Origin: Leptospira harrisiae | GTDB taxonomy: Bacteria; Spirochaetota; Leptospiria; Leptospirales; Leptospiraceae | Direction of reading: 5' to 3' | NCBI RefSeq assembly: GCF_002811945.1 | Contig: NZ_NPDX01000001.1 | Span: 853,501 to 917,500 of the forward strand | Length of the DNA stretch: 64,000 bases | In this document: one piece after another, positions 8,812 to 16,903 of the stretch | Layout: the number at the start of each line of letters is the position of its first letter | How positions within the stretch are numbered: position 1 is the first letter of the stretch | Made by a program: the position numbers and the translations under genes | The notes under the pieces: generated by a model | What the model was told of the DNA's origin: nothing | The model's database searches: none | What the model saw: the letters and a program-made list of their open reading frames with translations, nothing else

Positions 8812-10021
8812 AAACTATTTAAAATTGAAAGCGGGATACCTATTTCCTGAAATCGGAAGAAGAGTGAAGGCTTATTCCGATGCCAACCAAAGTGCAAAAA
8901 TCATCCGTCTTGGTATCGGTGATGTCACATTGCCACTCGCACCTACCATCGTGAATGCGATGGTCGATGCTGCGAAAGAAATGGGAAGTTCTGCGGGTTT
9001 TCATGGATATGGTCCAGAACAAGGTTACTCCTTTCTCATTCAAAAAATCATAACTCATGATTATACGGCTCGTGGCGTACAAATCGCAGAAGATGAAGTT
9101 TTTGTTTCTGATGGATCCAAATGTGACTGCGGGAACATCCAAGAAATCTTTTCTTTAGATAGTAAAATCGCCGTGGTGGATCCCGTGTATCCGGTGTATG
9201 TGGATACAAACGTAATGGCAGGTCGAACAGGAGAAGTGGGTGCAGACGGAAGATATGCGAATATCATTTATATGCCAGCAACGGAAGAAAACAATTTTGA
9301 ACCAGATTTTCCAAAAGAAAAACCAGATATCATTTACCTTTGTTATCCGAATAACCCAACGGGAATGGTAGCAACAAAGGCTCGCCTTACCGAATGGGTG
9401 AACTTTGCTAAAAAAATTGGAAGTATCATCCTTTATGATTCGGCTTACGAATCTTTCATCCAAGATCCAGAAATTCCAAAATCCATTTATGAAATTCCTG
9501 GAGCCAAAGAAGTGGCTATGGAATTTAGATCCTTTTCCAAAACCGCAGGTTTTACAGGAACTCGTTGTGCCTACCTAGTGATTCCAAAAGACTTAAAAGG
9601 AAAAACAAAAGCAGGGGAAGAAATTAGTTTTAACTCTCTTTGGAACCGCCGCCATACAACCAAGTTCAATGGAGTGTCTTATGTGACACAAAAAGGAGCT
9701 GAGGCAGTTTTTTCCGCACAGGGCCAAGTGGAAATTAAGGAACAAATTTCCTACTATATGCAAAACGCAAAACTCATCCGAGAGGGTTTGGCTACAGCTG
9801 GATATACTGTATTTGGAGGCACGAACGCTCCTTACATTTGGTTAAAAACCCCACGCGGACTGAAATCTTGGGAATTTTTTGACGATCTTCTGGGAAAAGC
9901 ACAAGTGGTTGGAACTCCTGGATCGGGATTTGGACCTGCCGGAGAAGGGTATTTCCGACTTTCAGCCTTTGGAAAGCGAGAAGATGTGATTTCTGCCATC
10001 GAACGAATCCAAAAAATGTAA
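8795..10021 (+). CDS. dapL: LL-diaminopimelate aminotransferase
   Basis: This PLP enzyme converts tetrahydrodipicolinate directly to LL-diaminopimelate for lysine and peptidoglycan. The route is known from plants, chlamydiae and leptospires. The 408 residues match the family's usual length. Seen are [16 protein letters not shown] sequence near residue 38, [19 protein letters not shown] (184-190), and [14 protein letters not shown], with Lys249 expected to bind PLP. The start codon ATG 8795 overlaps the DUF2203 gene. A DapL pathway explains why the acyl-blocked DapC/D/E route need not exist here. Confidence 0.95.
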   Translation: MTQINENYLKLKAGYLFPEIGRRVKAYSDANQSAKIIRLGIGDVTLPLAPTIVNAMVDAAKEMGSSAGFHGYGPEQGYSFLIQKIITHDYTARGVQIAEDEVFVSDGSKCDCGNIQEIFSLDSKIAVVDPVYPVYVDTNVMAGRTGEVGADGRYANIIYMPATEENNFEPDFPKEKPDIIYLCYPNNPTGMVATKARLTEWVNFAKKIGSIILYDSAYESFIQDPEIPKSIYEIPGAKEVAMEFRSFSKTAGFTGTRCAYLVIPKDLKGKTKAGEEISFNSLWNRRHTTKFNGVSYVTQKGAEAVFSAQGQVEIKEQISYYMQNAKLIREGLATAGYTVFGGTNAPYIWLKTPRGLKSWEFFDDLLGKAQVVGTPGSGFGPAGEGYFRLSAFGKREDVISAIERIQKM

Positions 10022-10074
10022 AATTTAGTCCTGGTTTTTCCCGTAGCTCCGATATATAAAAACAAGGTAGAGCT

Positions 10075-11067
10075 ATGGGAAAATGGAAATTCATCCTCTT
10101 TTTTGCAATGGTTGTGGGTCATATCTCACATATCAGCGCAGTATCACCAGAACAGACGAATCTGGGGATTTTAATCTTTGAAAACAAAGAAAACTTAAAT
10201 TTTATCAACGTCGCTCTGAGTAATTTGGCTCCTTCGCAAGAAGAAACTCAAGCACCGGCGCAACCAGGAGCTGAAACTCCGGCTGTAGATCCTTCCAAAA
10301 AGAATTTGGATTTTGATTATTTCAAACTCTTAAAAGCAGCCAACCAATCTGACTTTAGTGGAAACATGTGGTATCTGCAAAGTAACTATGTGTATGGATT
10401 TCGCCAGCTCCGCCAAGCCCAAGGGGAATTAAAAAATATTTTTGAAATTGTACTTCAAAAGTATATCGAAGATGCAAGAGCACTCCTCGAAGCCGCAGCT
10501 CCTACCATCATTCGTTCCAATGACAATAACGCCAAAGCATTGTTACGTCTTGGTTTTCGTGACCTTCGTTCTTCTGAAGACCTTTATACAACTGGTCTTA
10601 ATTCCAGCCCACACCAATACCGATACAAACTCACTTTATATAAAGAAGGGATTCTTACCTTACGTCGTGCGAAACGATTTGCTATCCTTGCAATGATTTA
10701 TAGCAAAACGCCAGACGAGGACAAACCAGAATACCAATACCGTTCCAATGAAGATCTAAAAGATGCTCGTAACGAAGAAAAACAACGTAACTACGAAAAG
10801 GTGAGAGATACGATTATTAACTTCGTAGAAAATAAACGTATGGAAAGAACGGTTGTGCCCCCTGGCAATCCAGATGCAAAACCTCTGGATCTTTTAGAAC
10901 AACATGATGACAACTACGGACTCATCACTTCTAAAAAATTAGACTTACTCATGGAAGCCAATGCTCAAATCAAAGAGACAGAAGGAGCAAGGCGTGAGTC
11001 AGTTCCTTCTACTCCGAAGTTTGATGAAAACGGGAAAGCTATCTACCCAGAAGAAAAGAAAAAATAA
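10075..11067 (+). CDS. Conserved secreted helical protein
   Basis: This protein has 330 residues and no recognised domain. Residues 1-22 form a signal peptide ending near HISHISA. A Pro/Ala/Glu/Gln-rich linker follows at about 55-75. After it comes a long, mainly helical region rich in Tyr, Arg and Glu, for example the segment LYKEGILTLRRAKRFAIL. The C-terminus is charged and ends EEKKK. The next gene starts two bases after the stop codon and encodes a second exported helical protein, so the two are probably made together and may work together in the periplasm. The family appears to be of the leptospiral conserved type. Function is unknown. Confidence 0.75.
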   Translation: MGKWKFILFFAMVVGHISHISAVSPEQTNLGILIFENKENLNFINVALSNLAPSQEETQAPAQPGAETPAVDPSKKNLDFDYFKLLKAANQSDFSGNMWYLQSNYVYGFRQLRQAQGELKNIFEIVLQKYIEDARALLEAAAPTIIRSNDNNAKALLRLGFRDLRSSEDLYTTGLNSSPHQYRYKLTLYKEGILTLRRAKRFAILAMIYSKTPDEDKPEYQYRSNEDLKDARNEEKQRNYEKVRDTIINFVENKRMERTVVPPGNPDAKPLDLLEQHDDNYGLITSKKLDLLMEANAQIKETEGARRESVPSTPKFDENGKAIYPEEKKK

Positions 11068-11068
11068 A

Positions 11069-11707
11069 ATGAAGTGGATTTCAAGTGTTATCATCTTAAG
11101 TTTTACGTTGGGGCTTGTGGCAAAAACGACAATGTCCAACCGAGAGCGCAAAAAACAATTAGATGGAAAAATAGCACTTGTACTCGATATCAAAGAACAG
11201 TTGAAGTTGGAACCTGATACTGGGAAAACTTCAATTGAATCCATTCGTTCCCAAGTAGAAGAAACTTACCGTACAGGTAACCGAGTCGAAATTGAAAAAA
11301 CACTTTCGATTGCGGAAGGGGACCTTCTTGTCACACAGCGAAAACTCTGTTTTCCCATGGAAGATTCGGCAAACGGACTCTACCAAAAAGCCATGGGACA
11401 ATGGATCCTTCTCGAGGGAGAAGATAAAACTGGAACTCGAACTTTGGAGTGGGATACAAAAGAAAAAATCCAAAGATACCTTGTGATGGCAAAAAGTGAA
11501 AAAGACCATGCAAAAGAATACTTTTTGTCTGGGAACTACCAACTATCACTTCATACATACAAACGTTCGCTAGTTTACAGTCTTATGTCTTTACGATCGC
11601 AAAAAGCAGAGATCCCTGAAGAATACCAATCAGCGGACAATGTTTGGGTCCAACCAATTTGGCTGGGCCTTCATAAACAAAAGCAAACCTCAATCCAAGA
11701 AAACTAA
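11069..11707 (+). CDS. Conserved exported helical protein, partner of upstream gene
   Basis: This 212-residue protein starts at ATG 11069, just after the preceding stop codon. The longer open frame from 10961 would overlap the upstream gene and lacks a signal. The chosen start gives MKWISSVIILSFTLGLVA, a clear signal peptide or anchor. The remaining sequence is charged and helical, with a TPR-like closing segment around residues 145-185 (HAKEYFLSGNYQLSLHTYKR). It forms an operon with the upstream secreted protein. No function was recognised. Confidence 0.75.
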   Translation: MKWISSVIILSFTLGLVAKTTMSNRERKKQLDGKIALVLDIKEQLKLEPDTGKTSIESIRSQVEETYRTGNRVEIEKTLSIAEGDLLVTQRKLCFPMEDSANGLYQKAMGQWILLEGEDKTGTRTLEWDTKEKIQRYLVMAKSEKDHAKEYFLSGNYQLSLHTYKRSLVYSLMSLRSQKAEIPEEYQSADNVWVQPIWLGLHKQKQTSIQEN

Positions 11708-11753
11708 AAATTTCGATTTTCACTGATACTAAATTTCAAAGAATGACTGCTTA

Positions 11754-12917
11754 GTGAAGTTCGAATCACTTTATCGTCATTTTTTGCTGACCAAAGCCAC
11801 CCACCTTCCTGTCATTTCGGAAGAGGGTGAGTTGTTAGGTCTTCTGTCCAAAGATCGGGTCCACCGTGAGTTATCCGATTTGGGAAGAGAACGAGAAGAC
11901 TTAGATCAAATTCCATTGGATATTCTCGAAACAGAACTTCACGAAAATCTATTACTCTATTTTAAAGAATCTACTCAGATCCCAGTCATTGGTTTGGATG
12001 GGGAAAAAAAAGACAATTGGGACAAACCAAGGTTCCTTGCTTCCTTCACTCGCCTCGATTCTTCCAAGATACGGGATCCCAAACTCGAAGAAATCGAATC
12101 CAAACTAGAAAAGAAAAAAGAAAATGCAGACTCTGTGCAGTGGTTTATGGAGTTAATTCTTTCCCATTTTCCTGATGGACTTCTTGCGACTGACGTAAAT
12201 GGTTCTACAATTTTTTATAATGAAACATTTGAAACCAATATTCTCACCAAATCTTTGTTTCGTGATTCATTGCAGTTAGCTGAAAAATACCTTCACAATC
12301 TCAATCGGGAAGTCCTTGCCACTTATTTAAAAGAACATGATTTGAGTTTGGGAAAAGATGCTGATACGAGTGTATTACATACAAACATCACTGAGCTTCG
12401 GGCAAACCTTCGTATCATCACTTTAAAAAAAGAAAAGAAGGTGGTTGGGTTTTTATACCATTTTTCTCCTTCTAGTTTTACAAATCTTTCAGGAACAGGG
12501 ACTTCGGAATTTCCGAATATGGACGAAGCGTTTCGTTCTAAACTTCCTTTGGAATCAGTTTTGGAAGAAATGGAAGCACATTACATTCATAAGTCGCTCG
12601 GGAGAAATTCCAATAATATATCTCATACGGCGACAGAACTTGGAGTTCCAAGAACTACCTTACAAAACAGAATTCGTTTTTTAAAACTTTCGGAACGTTT
12701 TCAAAATGAAGGCAAAGTAAAGTCCGTAATTCCTAGAAAACGCTCTGAAAAACCCGAAGAAAAACAAAAAAAAGTTTCCGAAATTAAGAAGTCACTCACC
12801 AAAAAGAAGCCAAAAACCAGTGAAAAACCGCAGAAATCTTTAAAACCAAAGGCGAAAGCAAAGAAACAGAGTCAAAAACCAACACAAGCAGGGAAAAAGT
12901 CGAAAAAAAGACGTTGA
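11754..12917 (+). CDS. CBS/PAS-like regulator with Fis-type HTH and lysine-rich tail
   Basis: This 387-residue protein starts at GTG 11754. Residues about 1-100 resemble a CBS-type pair (THLPVISEEGELLGLLSKDR; then TQIPVIGLDG). Residues about 126-235 resemble a PAS fold (ILSHFPDGLLATDVNGSTIF). Residues about 262-315 are a Fis-type helix-turn-helix (ELGVPRTTLQNRIRFL). The tail, 321-387, is about one third lysine and looks like a histone H1-type DNA-binding or RNA-binding tail. The AAA+ domain that normally precedes a Fis HTH in sigma-54 activators is missing. It probably senses a small ligand and binds DNA. It lies just upstream of rho. Confidence 0.72.
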   Translation: MKFESLYRHFLLTKATHLPVISEEGELLGLLSKDRVHRELSDLGREREDLDQIPLDILETELHENLLLYFKESTQIPVIGLDGEKKDNWDKPRFLASFTRLDSSKIRDPKLEEIESKLEKKKENADSVQWFMELILSHFPDGLLATDVNGSTIFYNETFETNILTKSLFRDSLQLAEKYLHNLNREVLATYLKEHDLSLGKDADTSVLHTNITELRANLRIITLKKEKKVVGFLYHFSPSSFTNLSGTGTSEFPNMDEAFRSKLPLESVLEEMEAHYIHKSLGRNSNNISHTATELGVPRTTLQNRIRFLKLSERFQNEGKVKSVIPRKRSEKPEEKQKKVSEIKKSLTKKKPKTSEKPQKSLKPKAKAKKQSQKPTQAGKKSKKRR

Positions 12918-13059
12918 CGAAAACACTCGGAAAAACAATTTTTTCATTACCGTTTGAGAAAACACCTCCGCACTTCGCTGTTTCCCTTGCATACATAACT
13001 TGCACAAATGGTTTCCCGAATTTAATCAAATACCTTAACAAATCAATGTAGAACAATCT

Positions 13060-14463
13060 ATGGCATCACGCAAACAAGAAGAAATCCAAGTTAACCCTCC
13101 TGAAGAACCAACTGAATATACGAACGGCATCATGGACCAAGAAGATGGTTCCGAACCACCAAAACAGTTTAAGAAGAAAAAGAATCGATACGAAGGTCCA
13201 ATTCCTCCTCCGCTTGATTTAGTAGAACTCAAGAAAAAAAACATCAATGAACTAGCCGACCTTGCAAAAGGTTTGGGTGTGGAAAACACTCATGGTCTGA
13301 AAAAACAAAACTTGATGTTTGCTCTTCTCCAAGCACAAACCGAAAAAGATGGACAAGTGCATGCAGCAGGAGTTATGGAAAGACTTCCTGATGGATACGG
13401 ATTCCTTCGGTCGCCTGACTACAATTATGTGCCAGGTCCAGATGATATTTATGTATCACCTTCTCAAATTAAATTGTTTGGTCTTAGAACAGGCGATACC
13501 GTAACAGGACTCATCCGACCGCCAAAAGAAGCAGAAAGATTTTTTGCGATGTTACGTGTGGAATCTATCAACGGTTTCCCAGTGGAAGTGGCACAAAAAA
13601 GAAATTTATTTGATAACCTAACACCTCTTTATCCAAACGAAAGAATCAATATGGAGTTTGATCCAAGTCATTTGGACACTCGCGTGATTGATCTTATGTG
13701 TCCAATTGGGAAAGGACAAAGAGCTCTGATTGTTGCACCACCAAGGACTGGTAAAACAGTCCTTATGCAATCCATTGCCAATGCGATCACAAGAAATCAC
13801 CCAGAAATTTTTCTTATCGTGTTACTCATCGATGAACGTCCAGAAGAAGTGACCGACATGGCTCGTCATGTAAAGGGTGAGGTTGTGAGTTCCACTTTTG
13901 ATGAACCTGCACAACGCCACGTCCAAGTAGCGGAGATGGTCATCGAAAAGGCAAAACGACTTGTGGAACACGGAAAGGATGTGGTCATTTTACTCGACTC
14001 TATCACAAGGCTTGCACGTGCTTATAACCAAGTGGTTCCTACTTCTGGAAAAATCCTTTCTGGTGGTGTGGACTCCAATGCCCTCCACAAACCAAAACGT
14101 TTTTTTGGAGCAGCAAGAAATATCGAAGAGGGTGGCTCACTCACCATCATCGCGACTGCCCTCATTGACACCGGTTCCCGAATGGATGAGGTGATTTTTG
14201 AGGAATTTAAGGGAACGGGAAATATGGAAATCCATTTGGACCGAAAACTCGCTGACAAACGAATTTTCCCTGCGATCGACATCAACCGCTCCGGAACCAG
14301 GAAGGAAGAACTCCTCCTTCCACAAGATACGCTCACTCGTGTCTTTATCCTCCGAAAAGTACTTTCGCCTATGAGTATCACCGAAAGTATGGAACTATTG
14401 ATTGAAAAAATGCGTGGAGCGAAGACCAACGACCAATTCCTCGCCAGCATGAATACGAACTAA
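13060..14463 (+). CDS. rho: Transcription termination factor Rho
   Basis: This is a hexameric RNA helicase that ends transcription. The 467 residues show an acidic/basic N-terminal insert (about 1-55), a Rho N-terminal helical segment, the RNA-binding cold-shock fold with [12 protein letters not shown] (112-123) and [11 protein letters not shown], then the ATPase. The P-loop is APPRTGKT (226-233) and Walker B is [16 protein letters not shown]. The [20 protein letters not shown] region forms the Q/R loops. The start is ATG 13060 with a poor ribosome binding site and a 142-base leader after the preceding gene. Rho leaders are commonly autoregulated, which may apply here. Confidence 0.96.
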   Translation: MASRKQEEIQVNPPEEPTEYTNGIMDQEDGSEPPKQFKKKKNRYEGPIPPPLDLVELKKKNINELADLAKGLGVENTHGLKKQNLMFALLQAQTEKDGQVHAAGVMERLPDGYGFLRSPDYNYVPGPDDIYVSPSQIKLFGLRTGDTVTGLIRPPKEAERFFAMLRVESINGFPVEVAQKRNLFDNLTPLYPNERINMEFDPSHLDTRVIDLMCPIGKGQRALIVAPPRTGKTVLMQSIANAITRNHPEIFLIVLLIDERPEEVTDMARHVKGEVVSSTFDEPAQRHVQVAEMVIEKAKRLVEHGKDVVILLDSITRLARAYNQVVPTSGKILSGGVDSNALHKPKRFFGAARNIEEGGSLTIIATALIDTGSRMDEVIFEEFKGTGNMEIHLDRKLADKRIFPAIDINRSGTRKEELLLPQDTLTRVFILRKVLSPMSITESMELLIEKMRGAKTNDQFLASMNTN

Positions 14464-14473
14464 AAGGGCCACC

Positions 14474-14674
14474 ATGAAAACTGACATCCATCCAAAATAC
14501 ATTTCTGCAAAAATCAAATGCGCTTGTGGTACAGTGATCGATACAAGATCCACTGCCGGTGATATCAGTGTGGAAATTTGTTCCAACTGCCACCCATTCT
14601 TTACTGGAAAATCCAAATTATTGGATACTACCGGTCGAGTAGACAAGTTCAAGAAAAAATACAAAATGAAGTAA
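14474..14674 (+). CDS. rpmE: 50S ribosomal protein L31, zinc-binding type
   Basis: This 66-residue large-subunit protein begins MKTDIHPKY, the standard L31 opening. Cysteines in KCACGTVI and in [12 protein letters not shown] form the zinc site of the C+ type. The Zn-free paralogue is used elsewhere when zinc is scarce. The gene follows rho by ten bases with GGGCCACC before the ATG. The rho-rpmE order is conserved in many bacteria, and the two are probably co-transcribed here. Confidence 0.95.
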   Translation: MKTDIHPKYISAKIKCACGTVIDTRSTAGDISVEICSNCHPFFTGKSKLLDTTGRVDKFKKKYKMK

Positions 14675-14722
14675 GAGGCAGTCGCCTTAAGAACCGTCTA
14701 AGTCATAACGGGGGAACAACTC

Positions 14723-15517
14723 ATGGCAGTAATGGACTTTGCTCGCTACAAAGAAATCAACGATCAAAGGATGAATTATCGTGAGATGGAAGACGCTACA
14801 GTCGTCTCCTATTACCGCAACACCGGTTGCGGAGACGGTTATCGCATCTATTTAAAGTTAAACGACAATTCTGTTGTGGAAGACGCAAGTTACACTACAA
14901 CAGGGTGCGGGTTTGGAATTGTGGCTCTCGCTATGGCTACTGAGTATGCAAAAGGAAAATCCCTTTTGGAACTTAAAAATCTCACTCCAGAAACCTTAGA
15001 AACACTTTTTGAATTTCCAGAAAGAAGAAAGAACTACCCAGAATCAGCAGTGGCTGCATTAAAAAAAGCAGTTGAAGATTATGAGTCAGGACAAGGTGTT
15101 CCCAAAGAAAACCGAATCACAAAATCACAAACTATGGAACTCCTCCATAACCAAGGTCATCTTCGCGCTGCGAAGTTATCCAGTGTTATGTTAGAAAAAG
15201 AAAAGTTAGATGGTGTGGATTTTTCTGGCGCTGATCTTCACAACGCCTTCCTTCAAAATTCCAGTTTTGTAGGAGCCAACTTCCAAGGTGCAAACCTAAA
15301 GGCTTCATTTTTTAACGGTGCCGATCTTAGAAATGCAAACTTTCGAGGTGCTGATTTACGTTTTGCAAAACTTGCTTCTGCCAAAATCGAAGGTGCCGAT
15401 TTTACTGATGCCATTTATGATATTGGAACCCGAGTGGATCATAGCCAAATGTATATCTTCGATGTCATGAAAAAAGCTGGTAAAGACCTCTATCTAAAAA
15501 CAGGGGAAGGGGAATGA
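14723..15517 (+). CDS. NifU/IscU-like scaffold domain fused to pentapeptide repeats
   Basis: This protein has 264 residues in two parts. Residues about 5-122 follow the IscU/NifU iron-sulfur scaffold: GCGDG with Cys36 and Asp38, then TTGCGFG with Cys62, and the closing helix AALKKAVEDY. The third ligand cysteine expected just before that helix is absent. The local sequence is KNYPESA. Residues about 148-230 form pentapeptide repeats of the A(D/N)Lxx type (GADLHNAFL, GANLKASFF, GADLRNANF, GADLRFAKL), which should fold into a right-handed beta-helix. The start ATG 14723 has GGGGGAA upstream. The stop overlaps the next ATG by four bases. Whether it still carries clusters is unknown. Confidence 0.82.
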   Translation: MAVMDFARYKEINDQRMNYREMEDATVVSYYRNTGCGDGYRIYLKLNDNSVVEDASYTTTGCGFGIVALAMATEYAKGKSLLELKNLTPETLETLFEFPERRKNYPESAVAALKKAVEDYESGQGVPKENRITKSQTMELLHNQGHLRAAKLSSVMLEKEKLDGVDFSGADLHNAFLQNSSFVGANFQGANLKASFFNGADLRNANFRGADLRFAKLASAKIEGADFTDAIYDIGTRVDHSQMYIFDVMKKAGKDLYLKTGEGE

Positions 15518-15702
15518 AGCCAGGCGATAAGGCAAAACTCACCAAACAAACGTTCCTTCATCAAGGGATTTTTATTTTTACTGGATCTACTGTTGAAATT
15601 AAAGAAATCCAAGCAGAAAAAGCCATAGTTGTTTATAATGATAAAGAAGGATACCCTCACGATTTAGAGATGAATCTGACGGATTTGGCACCACTTTCGT
15701 AA
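15514..15702 (+). CDS. Small conserved hypothetical protein (KOW/SH3-like)
   Basis: This is a 62-residue protein beginning MKPGDKAKLTKQTFLHQGIF, with beta-rich composition throughout and the segment STVEIKEIQ. The pattern suggests a small SH3-like or KOW-like barrel. Its ATG overlaps the stop codon of the NifU/pentapeptide gene (ATGA), so it is translated with that gene and may be its partner. No specific function was recognised. Confidence 0.68.
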   Translation: MKPGDKAKLTKQTFLHQGIFIFTGSTVEIKEIQAEKAIVVYNDKEGYPHDLEMNLTDLAPLS

Positions 15703-15713
15703 AGCCGATTTTC

Positions 15714-15746
15714 TTGACACAAATCCAGAGAATCGTAACGTATTGT
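15714..15746 (+). promoter_or_regulatory. Candidate promoter for the STAS gene
   Basis: A perfect TTGACA (15714-15719) lies in the spacer before the STAS gene. Downstream, TAACGT (16-base spacing) or TATTGT (21-base spacing) could serve as the -10 element. Both are imperfect. The position 40 bases upstream of ATG 15757 is sensible. Confidence 0.4.
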
Positions 15747-15756
15747 TAATCCAACT

Positions 15757-16116
15757 ATGTTGATTCTAAGCCACCGTCAGGAAAATCACCTGCTTCTTTC
15801 GATCCAAAGGGATGTCCTGATGGAAAACTCAAGAGAGTTTTACCAAGAGTTTGAAAAAGCGATTGATAGTCAGAATTTTGGAAAACTGACCATGGATTTC
15901 CACTCAGTAAAGTTTTTGGACTCGAGTGGGATTGGTGCGGTGATCAAAGCATCTTCAGCGCTTCACAATCGCGGAGTCGAAATTTTTGTTACCAATCTAA
16001 ATAAAAACCTAAACTCCGTGTTTCGACTTTCCGGACTTAACCATATCCTTTCTATCTTAACTTTAGATGAATACCTTTCTAAATTTCCAGAGTTCCAAAA
16101 AACTCTAGAGGCATAA
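15757..16116 (+). CDS. STAS-domain anti-sigma factor antagonist
   Basis: This 119-residue single STAS domain is of the SpoIIAA/RsbV type. The phospho-acceptor loop FLDSSGIGAVIKA is at about 53-65, with Ser56/Ser57 as the site a kinase would modify. In the known partner-switch the dephosphorylated form binds an anti-sigma kinase and is reactivated by a PP2C phosphatase. Two SpoIIE-type PP2C phosphatases are encoded in this window (21336-23285 and 45219-46997). No HPK/RsbW-type kinase is next to this gene, so the partners must be elsewhere. A TTGACA promoter lies upstream. Confidence 0.88.
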   Translation: MLILSHRQENHLLLSIQRDVLMENSREFYQEFEKAIDSQNFGKLTMDFHSVKFLDSSGIGAVIKASSALHNRGVEIFVTNLNKNLNSVFRLSGLNHILSILTLDEYLSKFPEFQKTLEA

Positions 16117-16121
16117 GCGTA

Positions 16122-16886
16122 ATGAAACTTTCCAAAATTTTTTCTCTTATTTTATTATCAATCTTCCTTAATTCCTGTGCATCAGGTGTGAAGTCCAGGT
16201 CATTGTTATTCCGTAGTAACGAATTTGCCATTTATACAGTCAACCGAGACAAAATTAATTTAAAATCAGAATCATCTGTTCCTAAAACTTTTGCACATCC
16301 CGTAGAAATTACAGAAGATAAAATTTTAGATTTACTTGGAAATATTAGATTCCGAGAAGAAAGTTCTTACGGAGACGTAAATCAATATATCTTTGAAGAA
16401 AAAGAAATCAAAGAGTTTGCTATGGATCTGGCTGACGGATTACAAAAGCTGAAACCAGACCAACTACTACTTGTTATCTCTAAATACAATCCAGTGAAGT
16501 CTGTGGTTTCTCATTATTCCCGTACAGGTTTTTATATTTGGTCGTCAGAAACTTCCATTGAGATTTTATTTGGAGAACTTCAGAAAGAAATCACATATGA
16601 TGAACAAGGGAATTATTATGATTGGTCTAATATCCCTGACATTCCTTTTGAACATTTTCCAGCATCTACATACATTTTACAAGGTTCAGGATTTTCCTTT
16701 AAAAAGGTTTCTGGATTCCGTAATAAACATTGGTTAGTTTTTGATAAAGCTGATTTGGCTAAATTGAAATTTGAAAAAAGAAAGAAAACAATTGTTCCTG
16801 AAGTGACAAACTCTGTTGATGCAGATCTTAAACCAGAAAAAAGAATTTCACGTGATGAAGAAGAAGGGATCATCAACGGAGAATAA
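16122..16886 (+). CDS. Putative lipoprotein, unknown function
   Basis: This 254-residue protein starts MKLSKIFSLILLSIFLNSCASG. The cysteine at 19 sits in a good lipobox (FLNSC), so it is probably a membrane-anchored lipoprotein. The mature part is beta-rich with many charged residues and ends in an acidic tail (DEEEGIINGE). No known domain was recognised. The gene starts only five bases after the STAS stop codon and is probably in the same operon. It converges on the DUF342 gene with a 17-base gap. Confidence 0.75.
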   Translation: MKLSKIFSLILLSIFLNSCASGVKSRSLLFRSNEFAIYTVNRDKINLKSESSVPKTFAHPVEITEDKILDLLGNIRFREESSYGDVNQYIFEEKEIKEFAMDLADGLQKLKPDQLLLVISKYNPVKSVVSHYSRTGFYIWSSETSIEILFGELQKEITYDEQGNYYDWSNIPDIPFEHFPASTYILQGSGFSFKKVSGFRNKHWLVFDKADLAKLKFEKRKKTIVPEVTNSVDADLKPEKRISRDEEEGIINGE

Positions 16887-16903
16887 ACGATAAATCTTCG
16901 TAT

